Origin: Aureispira sp. CCB-QB1
GTDB taxonomy: Bacteria; Bacteroidota; Bacteroidia; Chitinophagales; Saprospiraceae
Assembly: GCF_000724545.1 (NCBI RefSeq)
Contig: NZ_JHBV01000026.1
Location: forward strand, 1-64,000
DNA: 64,000 nt
Direction: 5' to 3'
Each line of letters starts with the position of its first letter. The first letter of the stretch is position 1. The position numbers and the translations under genes are program-made. Below are positions 1-10,245 of this stretch, one piece after another. The notes beneath the pieces are model-generated. The model ran no database searches. It had not been told where the DNA came from and saw nothing but the letters and a program-made list of their open reading frames with translations.

Positions 1-1826
1 TTAGAAACATTATCATTTACATCCGTTTGGAAAATTAAACGTGCTTTTGTCTCATCGTCCAACTCTGTTACAGAAAGGTTCGGATCATTTACTTGATATA
101 CTTTATATCCTTGGAAAGTATACGTTGTATCCAATGGTGCAAAAGGTCTAAGTTCTGCTGGAGACTCTTCGTAGCCCAATTTGTAGTTATTCTGCTCTGC
201 TGAGTAGTATAAATTCAAGACCAACTCTTCGTTCATTTCGATGACATCAATATGTGGAGCATCAGGACCATCTGTAATTTTAAAACAGTTATCAAATAAG
301 TTCTGTGCTAATACATCTGCCTCCACCAATGGACGCAACGATGGACAGGGATAATCTGGGATACTTGGCACCCATACTACTCCTGAAATCATTTCATTGG
401 TAGCTCCTGGTTTCAAGACAAATGGTCCTGAGGTATGCAAGAAACGATTGTCTGCACCAACTACTCCTTCCGTACACATTGACCAAGCACCATTGCCAGT
501 TTCATTTGGAAATGATGGGAACACATAAGGAGTCGGAGTTGCTGTTTGATTACCTGGATCATACCCGTCACCTCCTGATGTAATTGGAGTACCGTTTGGC
601 CAGTAGCCTGAAATCAGACGATAAAAACCTAATGCTGCTGTAGGATCTCCTTTTGGATCAGAGTTGCTATTGATATGGTATTGGAAAGAAGATAATCCAA
701 TTTGTTTACCTGCAGAATCCAGCGGTCCTCTAAAGTAATCTACTGCTAACGCAGGAATATCCGTACCGTATCCTGCCGCACCACTTGTTCCACAAGGATT
801 ATCATCATTGGCATCTTCATTATAAACATAACCCATACCTGTTATAGTATCACATCCAATATAATCATCGTTTGAACACCCCAAATCTGGGTCAGACCAT
901 AAAGAAAAGTACGTATCATTCAAAGCCAATTTATTTCTATTTAATAGCTTATAACGATAAAAAGTTTGGTTGTTGATTGCATCCGTTGTTCTATAACCAA
1001 AAGCCGTTACTTGGATTTCCATTTTCATGGCCTGTCCATTGGTTTGTGTATGCAAGTTACCATTATCATTATACACCCACCAAGTCATTTGATCTGCATA
1101 AACAGGATTGTTGTAATTAGCACTTTCACAACCTGACACCTCAATAATGGGGTGGTCTCCTTGATAAGGATCATAGGTACCATCACCATCATAATCTATA
1201 AATGGCGCCAATTCTTGATTGTAATCACGGATATCAAATCCATGTATAGCCAAGAAATGTGGATTCCCCTTTGCAGGCCATCCTAATAGTCCTCTTGAAG
1301 GAGTACCTTGTACACCTGGGTTTAGAGGATCTAAGTTATCCGCTCTCAAAGCAGTAATATCATCGCCCAACACTGTAAAGTGTCTATCCCAACGCTCACA
1401 ATCTATTTTTTCAATAGTTCCCAAGTCAGGGTTCAAAGGTCCTGTCCAATAGTCATTTCCATTAGAACGGTAAGTTTGAGCTGCCAAAATCAAGTTTCCA
1501 CCATCATCATAAGCTCCTAACCAAATTGCTCCAGAAAACAATGCTGAAACTTCAGGCACACCTGATGCCGGATCTACATTAGGAACGATGTAGCGAGCGG
1601 TTTGATTTCCATCCCACCACATATCTCCTCCCGCACGCAACATAGCACGAACGTTGTTGATTGCTAAATCAGTTTGAGCACGCGATTCCGTACATTCTGC
1701 ACGAAAGGAATTTTTATTTTTATTTTGATTTTTTTGTGCAGTAGCTCCTACAAAATCTCGGGCATCTACAGAGGTAAAGGCCACAAAACAAGATAGGATG
1801 ACTGACAAACATCTTAGTTTATTCAT
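1..1826 (-). CDS. Large secreted surface protein, C-terminal part outside window
   Basis: An open frame runs without a stop from an ATG at 1826 to the left edge, giving about 608 residues with the C-terminus missing. The first 22 residues (MNKLRCLSVILSCFVAFTSV) form a signal peptide. The mature part is rich in Asp, Asn, Gly and aromatic residues and has short phrases such as DYDGDGTYDPYQGDHP that look like calcium-binding, beta-rich surface proteins. It lies 78 bp downstream of the TonB-dependent receptor on the same strand, so the two are probably co-transcribed. In Saprospiria such proteins often end in a type IX secretion sorting domain, but that end is not visible here, so this is inference. 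I recognise no enzymatic motif. Substrate and role are unknown. Confidence 0.8.
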   Translation of the reverse strand, partial: MNKLRCLSVILSCFVAFTSVDARDFVGATAQKNQNKNKNSFRAECTESRAQTDLAINNVRAMLRAGGDMWWDGNQTARYIVPNVDPASGVPEVSALFSGAIWLGAYDDGGNLILAAQTYRSNGNDYWTGPLNPDLGTIEKIDCERWDRHFTVLGDDITALRADNLDPLNPGVQGTPSRGLLGWPAKGNPHFLAIHGFDIRDYNQELAPFIDYDGDGTYDPYQGDHPIIEVSGCESANYNNPVYADQMTWWVYNDNGNLHTQTNGQAMKMEIQVTAFGYRTTDAINNQTFYRYKLLNRNKLALNDTYFSLWSDPDLGCSNDDYIGCDTITGMGYVYNEDANDDNPCGTSGAAGYGTDIPALAVDYFRGPLDSAGKQIGLSSFQYHINSNSDPKGDPTAALGFYRLISGYWPNGTPITSGGDGYDPGNQTATPTPYVFPSFPNETGNGAWSMCTEGVVGADNRFLHTSGPFVLKPGATNEMISGVVWVPSIPDYPCPSLRPLVEADVLAQNLFDNCFKITDGPDAPHIDVIEMNEELVLNLYYSAEQNNYKLGYEESPAELRPFAPLDTTYTFQGYKVYQVNDPNLSVTELDDETKARLIFQTDVNDNVS

Positions 1827-1904
1827 CTTCTTTTAATTTATGCTCGACAGAGTAGGAGTTCCAAACTTTCGTTCGGAACTCTTTGTCTTTATACTTTTTT
1901 TTAA

Positions 1905-4900
1905 TTAGAAACTAAATCTCAATCCTAAGAAAATTCGTCTAGGTCTAGAGATATTGAATGGATTGTTCATACGCAAATCATACAATGTCTCATAAGAAGC
2001 TGGTTGAGAAGCTGCGAAACCTGGACCAGAACTACCTGTTGTTGTCAAGAAGCCATCATCTGTAGGTGAGCCTGTAACAGCATATACAGCTAATGGATTT
2101 TGAGTATTCAACAAGTTTTGAATACGTAAGTACACATTTAAACGGATTGGATTTTTAGATTTTTTACCAATCACAAAATCTCTATCAAATTTCAAATCTA
2201 CACGGAATGCCCAATCCATGCGAGCACCATTGATGCTACCATCTGTAATACGATCTTGGAAAGTAGTTCCAATACCTCCAGGAATTTCTTTACGAGTATA
2301 TGGACGACCTGAGCTTGCGTTAAATGCCAAGTTAATTCCCGTATTTTCTAAGACGTCAAATTTACCAATTTTTGGTCCATTGTAACGATCTCCACTTTTG
2401 AAACGGTAATCAAACATTACATAGAATGTATGTCTTTGATCAAAAGAAAGAGGGAATACATACTTTAATTCATCAGCTGCAATACCTGTCGATGAAGTAG
2501 GACTAGATCCTGTTCCTTCAGAGAAAGCCAAAGTATAGTTCGCCAAAATACGCAAGTTGTTATTTTCACGCATATCGTACTCCAACTTAAAGGCTTTGGT
2601 TGTCGAGAAATCACTGTTACCAAAAGAACTATAAGTAGATGGGTATGCATTGATAAAATCTCTTACCTGAATTAAATCTCTCTCTTCTCTATACAATAAA
2701 GAAACTTTAAATTTAGAGAAGTCTGTTAATTTTTGTTGGAAACCAACTTCATAGTTAATGGTACGTTGTGGCTTCAAGTCTGGATTACCAATAAACGAAC
2801 CACCAGCAACTAATTCTCTAAAGTTATAGTATGTAAAAGGAGAAGCAAAAGCACCACTAGGTGGACGCTGTGCCAATACATCGTAGTTCGCATAAAAGTT
2901 TGCTTCCTTAGAAATTGGGAAAGAGAATGCAATACGAGGCATTACAATCAAAGTAGGTATATAATCACGGAATGCTTCTGTTGGCTTATAATTCTCACCT
3001 TGAGGATCAACAGCAGCAGTACCAAAACCTTTAAGTGCTGGTACAATTGTAGATCCCAATTCTGAAGCACTATTCACAGGAACACCACTCGCATTATACC
3101 ATTGTTCTCCATTTCTATATCCAACAACAGCAGCGTCTTTGTTGTTATCATTTACATAAACTGCAAAATCATCTCCTATATTTTCAGGGTGTGAGAAATC
3201 TGCACGTCGACCAGCTGCATATATTGATTGATCGCTTGTAAATTCTGCCGCCGTTTCGTAACCAGTGATTGAATAAGGATCATTCAATACTTTTGTATTG
3301 GCATCATAACTATCAAAACGTACTCCGATATTACAAATAATATCTTTGTAGGTAAACTTATCTTGGATGTAACCAGCAACATAAATTGGCTTGTCTGGTG
3401 CAATTGGACGTGTTTTAATTTCACGACCATCTGCTAGTACTTGTTTCTCTGTAAAGAAAGAGAAAAAGTCAACATCTGTACCAGTAGGATTTCCTAAGTA
3501 ATCGTATCCATAGTAGCTCATAACACGGCTACGTCCTGTAATCAACGTAGATGGCTCAAACCATTCTAATTTCATTTGGTCTGGTGTTAACTCATGTACA
3601 TTCACCCAATCACGTTTTGTCAAACCTAAGTCTTCTCTTAAACGCTGACCAAACAAAGTCATATCTGGCTCTTCTCCATTTTCGTCTTTACGAATCAAGA
3701 TATCATACAAGTCATATTGACGTTGTCTTACTGGGTCATAATAAACTTCCCCAGTTGGACGAGTAGGATCAGTTGCTTCTTCATCCATATGAAAGTTAAC
3801 AGATTGATCTGCCAAATTCCACAAACTGAATGGATTAATATTATAAGAACGAGTAATACGCTGCTCAAATGTACCTCCTAATTGAATAGAGTGACGAATA
3901 GGATTTCCAGATCGTTGAGCCATCACTAAATCAAAATTAGCTTTAACATTTGCACGAACTTGAGAGCTGTTACTTTTTCCATAACCTGTTCCCAATTGAT
4001 GAGGTGCATTGAACAAACCATATACACTGGTACGAGCTCCCGTGTTTAATCCATTGACAATTTCCATTTGCCCCATATCTGTTGGAGCACCAGGAACAAA
4101 TGTACTAGGATCACTTGGGTTAAGAGGTTGTGGAATCAAATTGTTATAAGCAGCCAAGCCTGGATTAATATCCCAGTTTGGTTCGTATTTAGTAAAACTA
4201 ATGTTGTTAGCCAAATGCCCATCTTCTACTCTAGTAGCAATGGTATCTCCTGCAGTATTGGTAATAAAAATAGAATCAACAGGACCAATTCTAGGAACAA
4301 GATTTCTGTAGAATTTACCAACATATCCATATTCCCACAAACGATCTTTGTAACGAGGATCTTCACTAGCACTATTAGTTTGCGAGTAATCTCCTTGCAA
4401 CTCATAACTAAAGTTCTGGAATACAGACTGTAAGGTCGTAGAATCACTATCTTCGCTATCTCCACCTGGTTGTGTAGAGCTTACAGTGTGACGGAAACGT
4501 CCAGACACACGCCAAGTGTTGGTATTATAAGTTGGATTGTATTGATAGTTAAACAAACGATTTCCTACACCTGCAGAATTTCCCCAGTTGAACTGAGCTT
4601 GACCTCCAGCAACAAAGTAGAAATCTTTGTTAGGTTTAAAATCAATTTTACCATTTGCTACTGCATACGATTCACGAGCATTTGGACGAACTTGTGTTAC
4701 TTCCAAATCATCTTTCGTAATAAAGTCTGCCGAGTAAACACGACCACTTCCACTTGGATTAGCAACCAATGGGTTAGCTAATATTTCATTTAATTTATCT
4801 TCTTTTAATTGAAAAGAACCTAAAGCTGATGGACGGCTATCTAACGATGTAGAATAAACACCCGCAAGACGATATCCTAAGATAGTAGACTTACGAATTT

Positions 4901-5759
4901 TTCCATCTTTCTTAAGTGTATCACCTAATGCATTTAGCATCGGCTTTGCCAAAATAGGACCTGAAAAGTAAACATCTGCACGATTGGCTGCAAACGCGTC
5001 CAAAAATTGAGAAGTCTCCAATTGCACACCTCCTGTCAGTTCAGAAGAAGGTCCTTTTGTGATAATATTTGTAATTGCTCCTGTTGCATCTCCAAATTCA
5101 GCAGGTACACCAGAAGTAATAATTTGAACCTGATCAATTTCAGTCTCAGGGATACCAAAATTACCAATTACACGTACCCCATCAATATAGGTATCGTTAC
5201 TGGTACTACGGCTACCGTTAGAGTTGATTGCTTCTCCTTCGTCCGTTTGACTTACCCCAGCAGTTGTAGCAACTATACTAGTTACATTACGTGTCGCCAA
5301 GTTTTTGATGTCCTCTGCTCCCAATGTTTGACCACCAGAAGTAGCATCTTGTTCAATCAATGGAATTCGATAAGCACGTACAACAATCTCTTGTTTTTGT
5401 CCTGTACTATCTGTGATTTCGAAATTAGTACCTTCTTCCATCTCAATATCAAATCGAACGACTTGACCTAACTTCACAACAACTCCTTCTGTTTTTACAG
5501 TAGGATACCCTACGTAAGAAACCAATACATCATACGTACCAGCATTAACATTTGAGAAGTTATAGTTTCCATCAAAGTCGGTCTGTGTTCCGGAGATTTG
5601 CACTCCCTCTTTTTCTAAAACTACATTTGCAAAAGGTAGCCCTTCGTCGTTGCCAACATCAATAACCTTCCCTTGCAAACTACCTGTTGTTTGGGCAAAA
5701 AGCGTACTGCTTCCCAAGAACAACAGAGTCAACAAAATTATGTAACGAACCATAACCAT
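1905..5759 (-). CDS. TonB-dependent outer membrane receptor with carboxypeptidase-regulatory-like domain
   Basis: This 1284-residue protein begins with a signal peptide ending in SSTLFAQ. Residues about 25-120 form a carboxypeptidase-regulatory-like beta-sandwich (GKVIDVGNDEGLPFANV, then DGNYNFSNVNAGTYDV). A plug domain follows at about 140-240, including the phrase NTYIDGVRV-like 'DTYIDGVRVIG' and 'ITNIITKGPSSE'. The remainder is a large beta-barrel ending in aromatic Phe (RIFLGLRFSF), as expected for outer-membrane insertion. The family imports large ligands across the outer membrane using energy from ExbB/ExbD/TonB; an exb operon lies at 31-34 kb. The length and plug fit an Oar-like receptor more than a SusC transporter, and no SusD partner follows. 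A second in-frame ATG two codons in (5753) is an equally possible start. The ligand cannot be deduced. Confidence 0.93.
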   Translation of the reverse strand: MVMVRYIILLTLLFLGSSTLFAQTTGSLQGKVIDVGNDEGLPFANVVLEKEGVQISGTQTDFDGNYNFSNVNAGTYDVLVSYVGYPTVKTEGVVVKLGQVVRFDIEMEEGTNFEITDSTGQKQEIVVRAYRIPLIEQDATSGGQTLGAEDIKNLATRNVTSIVATTAGVSQTDEGEAINSNGSRSTSNDTYIDGVRVIGNFGIPETEIDQVQIITSGVPAEFGDATGAITNIITKGPSSELTGGVQLETSQFLDAFAANRADVYFSGPILAKPMLNALGDTLKKDGKIRKSTILGYRLAGVYSTSLDSRPSALGSFQLKEDKLNEILANPLVANPSGSGRVYSADFITKDDLEVTQVRPNARESYAVANGKIDFKPNKDFYFVAGGQAQFNWGNSAGVGNRLFNYQYNPTYNTNTWRVSGRFRHTVSSTQPGGDSEDSDSTTLQSVFQNFSYELQGDYSQTNSASEDPRYKDRLWEYGYVGKFYRNLVPRIGPVDSIFITNTAGDTIATRVEDGHLANNISFTKYEPNWDINPGLAAYNNLIPQPLNPSDPSTFVPGAPTDMGQMEIVNGLNTGARTSVYGLFNAPHQLGTGYGKSNSSQVRANVKANFDLVMAQRSGNPIRHSIQLGGTFEQRITRSYNINPFSLWNLADQSVNFHMDEEATDPTRPTGEVYYDPVRQRQYDLYDILIRKDENGEEPDMTLFGQRLREDLGLTKRDWVNVHELTPDQMKLEWFEPSTLITGRSRVMSYYGYDYLGNPTGTDVDFFSFFTEKQVLADGREIKTRPIAPDKPIYVAGYIQDKFTYKDIICNIGVRFDSYDANTKVLNDPYSITGYETAAEFTSDQSIYAAGRRADFSHPENIGDDFAVYVNDNNKDAAVVGYRNGEQWYNASGVPVNSASELGSTIVPALKGFGTAAVDPQGENYKPTEAFRDYIPTLIVMPRIAFSFPISKEANFYANYDVLAQRPPSGAFASPFTYYNFRELVAGGSFIGNPDLKPQRTINYEVGFQQKLTDFSKFKVSLLYREERDLIQVRDFINAYPSTYSSFGNSDFSTTKAFKLEYDMRENNNLRILANYTLAFSEGTGSSPTSSTGIAADELKYVFPLSFDQRHTFYVMFDYRFKSGDRYNGPKIGKFDVLENTGINLAFNASSGRPYTRKEIPGGIGTTFQDRITDGSINGARMDWAFRVDLKFDRDFVIGKKSKNPIRLNVYLRIQNLLNTQNPLAVYAVTGSPTDDGFLTTTGSSGPGFAASQPASYETLYDLRMNNPFNISRPRRIFLGLRFSF

Positions 5760-6296
5760 AAGAACTTTTAAAAAAGTTAAAAAATTAAACGTTGTTTATC
5801 TATTGTACAATTAAGTACGGTATTCAAAGCAATGTTAAGATAACCAATCTACAACACTACCTTATTTCTTTATTTTACATTTGAAGTAAAGTCCAATGTC
5901 CAAGTGTTAAACTTTGGTAACCAGCCAAGTTTAAACGAGCTTTTGTATGCTTATCGAACGCACAAATCCTCATCTGTGCACTTCCCTTTTTAAAATGACT
6001 TATTTTTACCATAAATAATTGTGTCATTTTTTAGACAGAGACATTATTCTAACTACAAAAGCCTATTTTTTGCATTCTACACCAGTCTTTTTTTTAGTTA
6101 CCCACTTGTTGGGTTAACATTTTTCACTAAAAGAACAAAATTGATAACAAAACTATAACACATTACCAAAACCACTGATTACCAACCAAGTAAACTCAAA
6201 AAAAACGTTCTTAAAATCGTTTTTATAATAACTTTACCTGTTAATTCGTTTTTTAGTGACTAACAAAAGTATCATCAAATTCCGACAATTCCAAGT
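5760..6296. other. Intergenic region, 537 bp, no gene seen
   Basis: This AT-rich stretch lies upstream of the TonB receptor and downstream of the 2-hydroxyacid dehydrogenase; both genes are on the minus strand. I see no convincing open frame, no RNA gene and no perfect TAnnTTTG box reading toward the receptor. It probably holds the receptor promoter. Confidence 0.5.
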
Positions 6297-7253
6297 CTAT
6301 TGCTTCATAATTCGGTCAAGTAACAATTCTGCCAAACGTTCCTTGGACTCCACTGTCCATCCTGCTATATGAGGAGTTACTAAAATATTTTCACGAGCAA
6401 ATAAATCTTGAAATAACAAATCTTCGTCTTGGGTATAAGTAGCTGGCTTTTCATTTTCAAAAACATCCAAACAAGCACCAATTACTTGACCAGAATCTAA
6501 TACATTTAAGAGCGATTTTGTGTTAACGATATTCCCTCTAGATGTGTTAATTAGTACCACTGGTTTTTCAAACTTATCCCAATAATCTTGATCAACCAAG
6601 CCCTTGGTTTCTGGGGTAGAAGGCAAATGCAAACTCAACACATCTGCTTCCTTCTGTATTTGCTCCATGTCTGATTCAGTTACATGAGGCATTCCTTCGG
6701 TGTAATTAGATTTATACTTATCATATGCTAAGACCCGAACTCCAAATCCAGCTAGGCGTTTTGCAAATGCAACTCCAGTATAGCCAAATCCAACGATCCC
6801 TACTGTTTTGCCCATCAACTCCCAGCCTCTATTTTGTTCTCGTTGCCATTTTTTTTGGCGCACCTGTTGATCTGACCGACGCAAGTTAATAGCTAAGCTT
6901 AGCAGCATACCCATTGCATGCTCTGCTACAGCATCACAATTGCCATCTGGCGCACGATGAACAGCAACATTTTTGATTTTTGCATAATCTAGGTCTATAA
7001 TTTCTAGTCCAGAACCTAATCTACCAATAAATTTTAACTGTGTAGCCTTGTCTAAAAAAGAGCGGTCTACTGTAATTTTGCTATTGATAATAATTCCCTG
7101 ATAATGGTGTATCATAGCACGCACCTCTTCCAAAGAAATGGAAGGCATATAATCACATCGGTAGCCTGCAACTGTCAATCCTTCGATTAGTAAGTTGTGA
7201 ACACCATCTGTTATCAGTACCTTAGGTTCTTCATTTGTTATTTTTTCTCTCAT
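6297..7253 (-). CDS. D-isomer-specific 2-hydroxyacid dehydrogenase (phosphoglycerate-dehydrogenase-like)
   Basis: This 318-residue cytosolic NAD-dependent dehydrogenase has the usual two-domain layout. The nucleotide-binding fold starts with GKTVGIVGFGYTG (near residue 150). The catalytic residues are visible in order: Arg in LINTSRGN, Glu in LDVFENEKP and His in VTPHIAGWTVES. The family oxidises or reduces D-2-hydroxyacids; SerA, glyoxylate reductase and D-lactate dehydrogenase are members. The length matches short single-substrate members and there is no C-terminal ACT domain, so it is not a full-length regulated SerA. The HIAGWTVES ending is typical of Bacteroidota homologues often labelled 3-phosphoglycerate dehydrogenase. 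The exact substrate is uncertain. It appears monocistronic, with 283 bp between it and rsmA. Confidence 0.9.
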   Translation of the reverse strand: MREKITNEEPKVLITDGVHNLLIEGLTVAGYRCDYMPSISLEEVRAMIHHYQGIIINSKITVDRSFLDKATQLKFIGRLGSGLEIIDLDYAKIKNVAVHRAPDGNCDAVAEHAMGMLLSLAINLRRSDQQVRQKKWQREQNRGWELMGKTVGIVGFGYTGVAFAKRLAGFGVRVLAYDKYKSNYTEGMPHVTESDMEQIQKEADVLSLHLPSTPETKGLVDQDYWDKFEKPVVLINTSRGNIVNTKSLLNVLDSGQVIGACLDVFENEKPATYTQDEDLLFQDLFARENILVTPHIAGWTVESKERLAELLLDRIMKQ

Positions 7254-7536
7254 TGTGTCTTATTTGTTTGTACCATTATTGCCCTTGTTACAATCAGTAT
7301 TTAGATTAAGCTCATAGTGCGACAAATATAGAAGATTTTAAAACTTCTAAACCAGAAAGGTTAACAAATTATTACTTTACTTAGGATAACAGAATCTAAT
7401 TTTCGCCTAAATGTTCAATTCAGACAAAATATTAAATAACTACTATGTGAATAGTATACTTTGGTAAGAAATATAGAAAGGCATTTGTTGTATTGATGTA
7501 GCTATTAAAATAATGTTGGGGAACATATAAAGCCCA

Positions 7537-8313
7537 TTAATACTTAAATGTTAAGTTGGTAAGATCGATGAAATCTTGTACAGAGAGGTTTTCTGGTCTC
7601 TGCAAAAAGAACTCATCCTCAAATATAACGTTTTTTGGGAGAAATTGTTTCATTGAGTTGCGTAACATTTTTCTACGCATCCCAAAAGTTGTCTTAACCA
7701 CCGCTCTCAAGCGGCTTTCATCACATCCCAAATTTTTAAAATCTTTTTTTCTTTGCAGTCGAATAACAGCAGATTGCACCTTTGGAGGCGGATTAAAATG
7801 CTCTGGTCCTACCGTAAATAAATACTCGACATCATAATAGGCTTGTATCAAAACAGACAAAACACCATAAGCTTTTGAATTAGGCTTGGCAGCAGTTCGC
7901 TCTGCAACTTCTTTTTGAAACATCCCCACCATCTCTGGAATATTTTCTTTATGACTTAACATTTTGAACAATATTTGAGACGATATATTGTAAGGAAAGT
8001 TACCAATGATAGCATAAGGTTCGTGAAAATGATCTTCCATCTTCACTTTCAGAAAGTCTTCGGCAATGATATTAGGCACTAAACTTGTGTAATGTTCTGC
8101 CAAATACATGACCATATCTCTATCTGCCTCAATTACTTTCAAATCATGTGTTGTTGCATATTCCTCCATCAAATGCTTGGTCAACATACCCTTGCCAGGT
8201 CCAATTTCTACCACACTCTTATATTGGTCCCGCAACAACAAGCTCTTAGCAATATCCATTGCTATAGATTCTTTATTTAAAAAGTGCTGTCCGTATGATT
8301 TTTTTGCCTTCAT
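7537..8313 (-). CDS. rsmA: 16S rRNA (adenine1518-N6/adenine1519-N6)-dimethyltransferase RsmA
   Basis: This 258-residue protein has the full RsmA/KsgA pattern. It opens with MKAKKSYGQHFL, has the SAM-binding motif VVEIGPGKGMLTKHL at residues 35-48, the acidic ribose-binding IEADRDM at 61-67, and the catalytic motif IV as NFPY at 105-108 (NLPY in many homologues; Phe is a common variant). The C-terminal rRNA-binding part includes HFNPPPKVQSAVIRL. The enzyme uses S-adenosylmethionine to dimethylate two adjacent adenines in helix 45 of 16S rRNA late in small-subunit assembly. It is transcribed divergently from the leucyl aminopeptidase. No nearby pdxA-ksgA fusion operon exists, although pdxA does lie 2 kb away, an echo of the enterobacterial pdxA-ksgA neighbourhood. 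Loss of this enzyme gives kasugamycin resistance in other bacteria. Confidence 0.97.
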   Translation of the reverse strand: MKAKKSYGQHFLNKESIAMDIAKSLLLRDQYKSVVEIGPGKGMLTKHLMEEYATTHDLKVIEADRDMVMYLAEHYTSLVPNIIAEDFLKVKMEDHFHEPYAIIGNFPYNISSQILFKMLSHKENIPEMVGMFQKEVAERTAAKPNSKAYGVLSVLIQAYYDVEYLFTVGPEHFNPPPKVQSAVIRLQRKKDFKNLGCDESRLRAVVKTTFGMRRKMLRNSMKQFLPKNVIFEDEFFLQRPENLSVQDFIDLTNLTFKY

Positions 8314-8550
8314 TCTATTTTTTTGGTAATGCTGTCAATTATGATCTGCTAATAAGATAACAAAAATACAATAAAAATCCTGATTATCGTGTCCCTTCTT
8401 TTAATTGTTTACAATAGATACTCAAATTTGATTGTACACAGAGCTGCATATAAAATAGTTTGCTATATTCCTAATATTAATTATATTAGCATAAAGAGTA
8501 AAATCTCCAAATTCTTCCACTATTTTCCCCATTTATACTATAATTATAAT

Positions 8551-9993
8551 ATGACGACAACTTTACGTTCGACCAATTGCCACACCCAAAACCAAGATTT
8601 AATCATACTCAGTTACAAAAATCAGAATTCTTGGTTTACTTCGTTGTTAACAGAAACCGAACAAGCAATTGTACAACAAGCCGTCCAAAAAGATACGAAG
8701 CATCTCTTGATTCCTCGACTGAATCAGTATATCATCATAGAAATAATAGAGACAATTGATGATCGTGCTCAACTAAAGGAACAGATTCGGTCAATAGCTT
8801 CAAAAACTGTTGGTACACTTCGAAAACATCACATTAATGAAGTCGTTTTGTTAGATTACACAAACGATAATTTGAGTGCTTCTTATGCGGAAGGTCTCGT
8901 TTTGACCAATTACCAGTTTTTAAAATATTTTAAAGAGAAAGAACAACTAACTAGTCCTTTTCATACGCTTTATCTTTTAGAGGAATGTATTTCTAAAAAA
9001 GAAGTTACACTTTTAAATAATGTATTAGAAGGTGTTTGTGCTGCTAGAGATTTGGTTAACGAACCACTCTCCTTCTTAACTGCTGTTCAATTGTCTGAAG
9101 AAATCAAAAAGCTCGGTAAGAGAGCTGGCTTTTCCGTTAAAGTGCTTGATAAAGCAGCTATAGAAGCCCTAAAGATGGGAGGGCTTTTAGCTGTTAATAA
9201 AGGTAGCAATGACCCACCTACATTTTCCATCTTAGAATGGAAACCAGAATGCCCTACCAATAAACAACCAATTGTATTAGTTGGCAAAGGAGTAGTTTAT
9301 GATACAGGAGGTCTAAGCTTAAAACCAACTGCCAATTCAATGGATTTCATGAAGTCGGATATGGCTGGTGCAGCAGGTGTTATTGGTGCTATGTATGCCG
9401 TTGCCAAAGCAAAATTACCCATTCATCTCATTTGTTTGGTGCCCTCTACTGATAACAGACCTGGTGTTAATGCGTATGTTCCTGGCGATGTGATCACTAT
9501 GTACAGTGGCACAACAGTAGAAGTATTAAATACAGATGCTGAAGGTAGAATGTTGTTGGCCGATGGATTGCACTATGCCAAACAATATACCCCTGAATTG
9601 GTTATTAATATGGCAACACTCACTGGATCTGCAGCTCATGCTATCGGTAATCAAGGTGCTGTTTTGATGGGAACAGCTAGTGCTGCAACAAAAAAAGCAC
9701 TCATACAAGCAGGAACAGAAGTACACGAGCGTTTGGTCGAGTTTCCTTTATGGAAAGAATATGGCGAACAGCTAAAATCCGATGTTGCAGATCTAAAAAA
9801 CTTAGGAGGTCCGATGGCTGGAGCAATTACGGCGGGCAAATTTCTAGAACATTTTACAGATTATGACTGGATACACATCGATATGGCTGGTGTTGCCTTC
9901 TTGCATCATGAAGATGCTTATCGTTCCAAAGGAGGAACAGGATACGGGGTTCAATTGCTTTATAATTTCTTCTTGAATTATACAAAGTCATGA
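8551..9993 (+). CDS. Leucyl aminopeptidase, family M17
   Basis: I start this at the ATG at 8551, giving 480 residues. The frame is open further upstream to 8389, but those 54 codons are AT-rich, hydrophobic noise and unlike any M17 N-terminus. The catalytic domain is clear: VGKGVVYDTGGLSLKP and MKSDMAGAA carry the lysine and aspartate ligands, and NTDAEGR at residues 327-333 is the M17 signature holding the zinc-binding Asp and Glu and the catalytic Arg. The enzyme is a cytosolic hexameric di-metal peptidase that removes N-terminal residues from peptides. The N-terminal 150 residues are divergent, as is usual. It stands alone between the divergent rsmA and pdxA. Whether leucine is the preferred residue is not shown by sequence. 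Confidence 0.94.
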   Translation: MTTTLRSTNCHTQNQDLIILSYKNQNSWFTSLLTETEQAIVQQAVQKDTKHLLIPRLNQYIIIEIIETIDDRAQLKEQIRSIASKTVGTLRKHHINEVVLLDYTNDNLSASYAEGLVLTNYQFLKYFKEKEQLTSPFHTLYLLEECISKKEVTLLNNVLEGVCAARDLVNEPLSFLTAVQLSEEIKKLGKRAGFSVKVLDKAAIEALKMGGLLAVNKGSNDPPTFSILEWKPECPTNKQPIVLVGKGVVYDTGGLSLKPTANSMDFMKSDMAGAAGVIGAMYAVAKAKLPIHLICLVPSTDNRPGVNAYVPGDVITMYSGTTVEVLNTDAEGRMLLADGLHYAKQYTPELVINMATLTGSAAHAIGNQGAVLMGTASAATKKALIQAGTEVHERLVEFPLWKEYGEQLKSDVADLKNLGGPMAGAITAGKFLEHFTDYDWIHIDMAGVAFLHHEDAYRSKGGTGYGVQLLYNFFLNYTKS

Positions 9994-10010
9994 TATTCCA
10001 CATTTTTCCG

Positions 10011-10018
10011 TATCTTTG
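10011..10018 (+). promoter_or_regulatory. Candidate Bacteroidota -7 element, distal to pdxA
   Basis: TATCTTTG is a perfect match to the Bacteroidota -7 consensus TAnnTTTG. No clear TTG -33 box lies about 20 bp upstream. If used, the transcript would have a leader of about 220 nt before pdxA. Confidence 0.35.
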
Positions 10019-10199
10019 TAGCTATAACTAAATTCTAGTTAAAAATCAGATGTGCTGTTTGTTAAGTTGTATCATGGTTAACTCACTTAAAGATTTAATT
10101 AACAGATACACAAGACAAAGGGTTACTTGGCTGTCAATTGATAGATTAAAAAATCAATAAATTCGCAGCCCATACTTTCTTAAATCATTTCCAAAGATA

Positions 10200-10207
10200 T
10201 AACTTTG
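10200..10207 (+). promoter_or_regulatory. Candidate -7 promoter element for pdxA
   Basis: TAACTTTG matches TAnnTTTG perfectly and ends 38 bp before the chosen pdxA ATG, giving a short leader. The -33 TTG is not obvious, so this is a moderate call. Confidence 0.45.
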
Positions 10208-10245
10208 GACAAAATAGCAAGTACGAATTGCTTGCATATATATTT

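Noticed and set aside
3551-5471. Several open frames on the plus strand inside the TonB receptor gene
   Set aside because: They are antisense shadows of a clear receptor gene; they lack signal peptides, ribosome sites and protein-like composition.
8389-8550. N-terminal extension of the leucyl aminopeptidase frame
   Set aside because: The 54 extra residues are AT-driven and not seen at the start of M17 enzymes; the ATG at 8551 is preferred.
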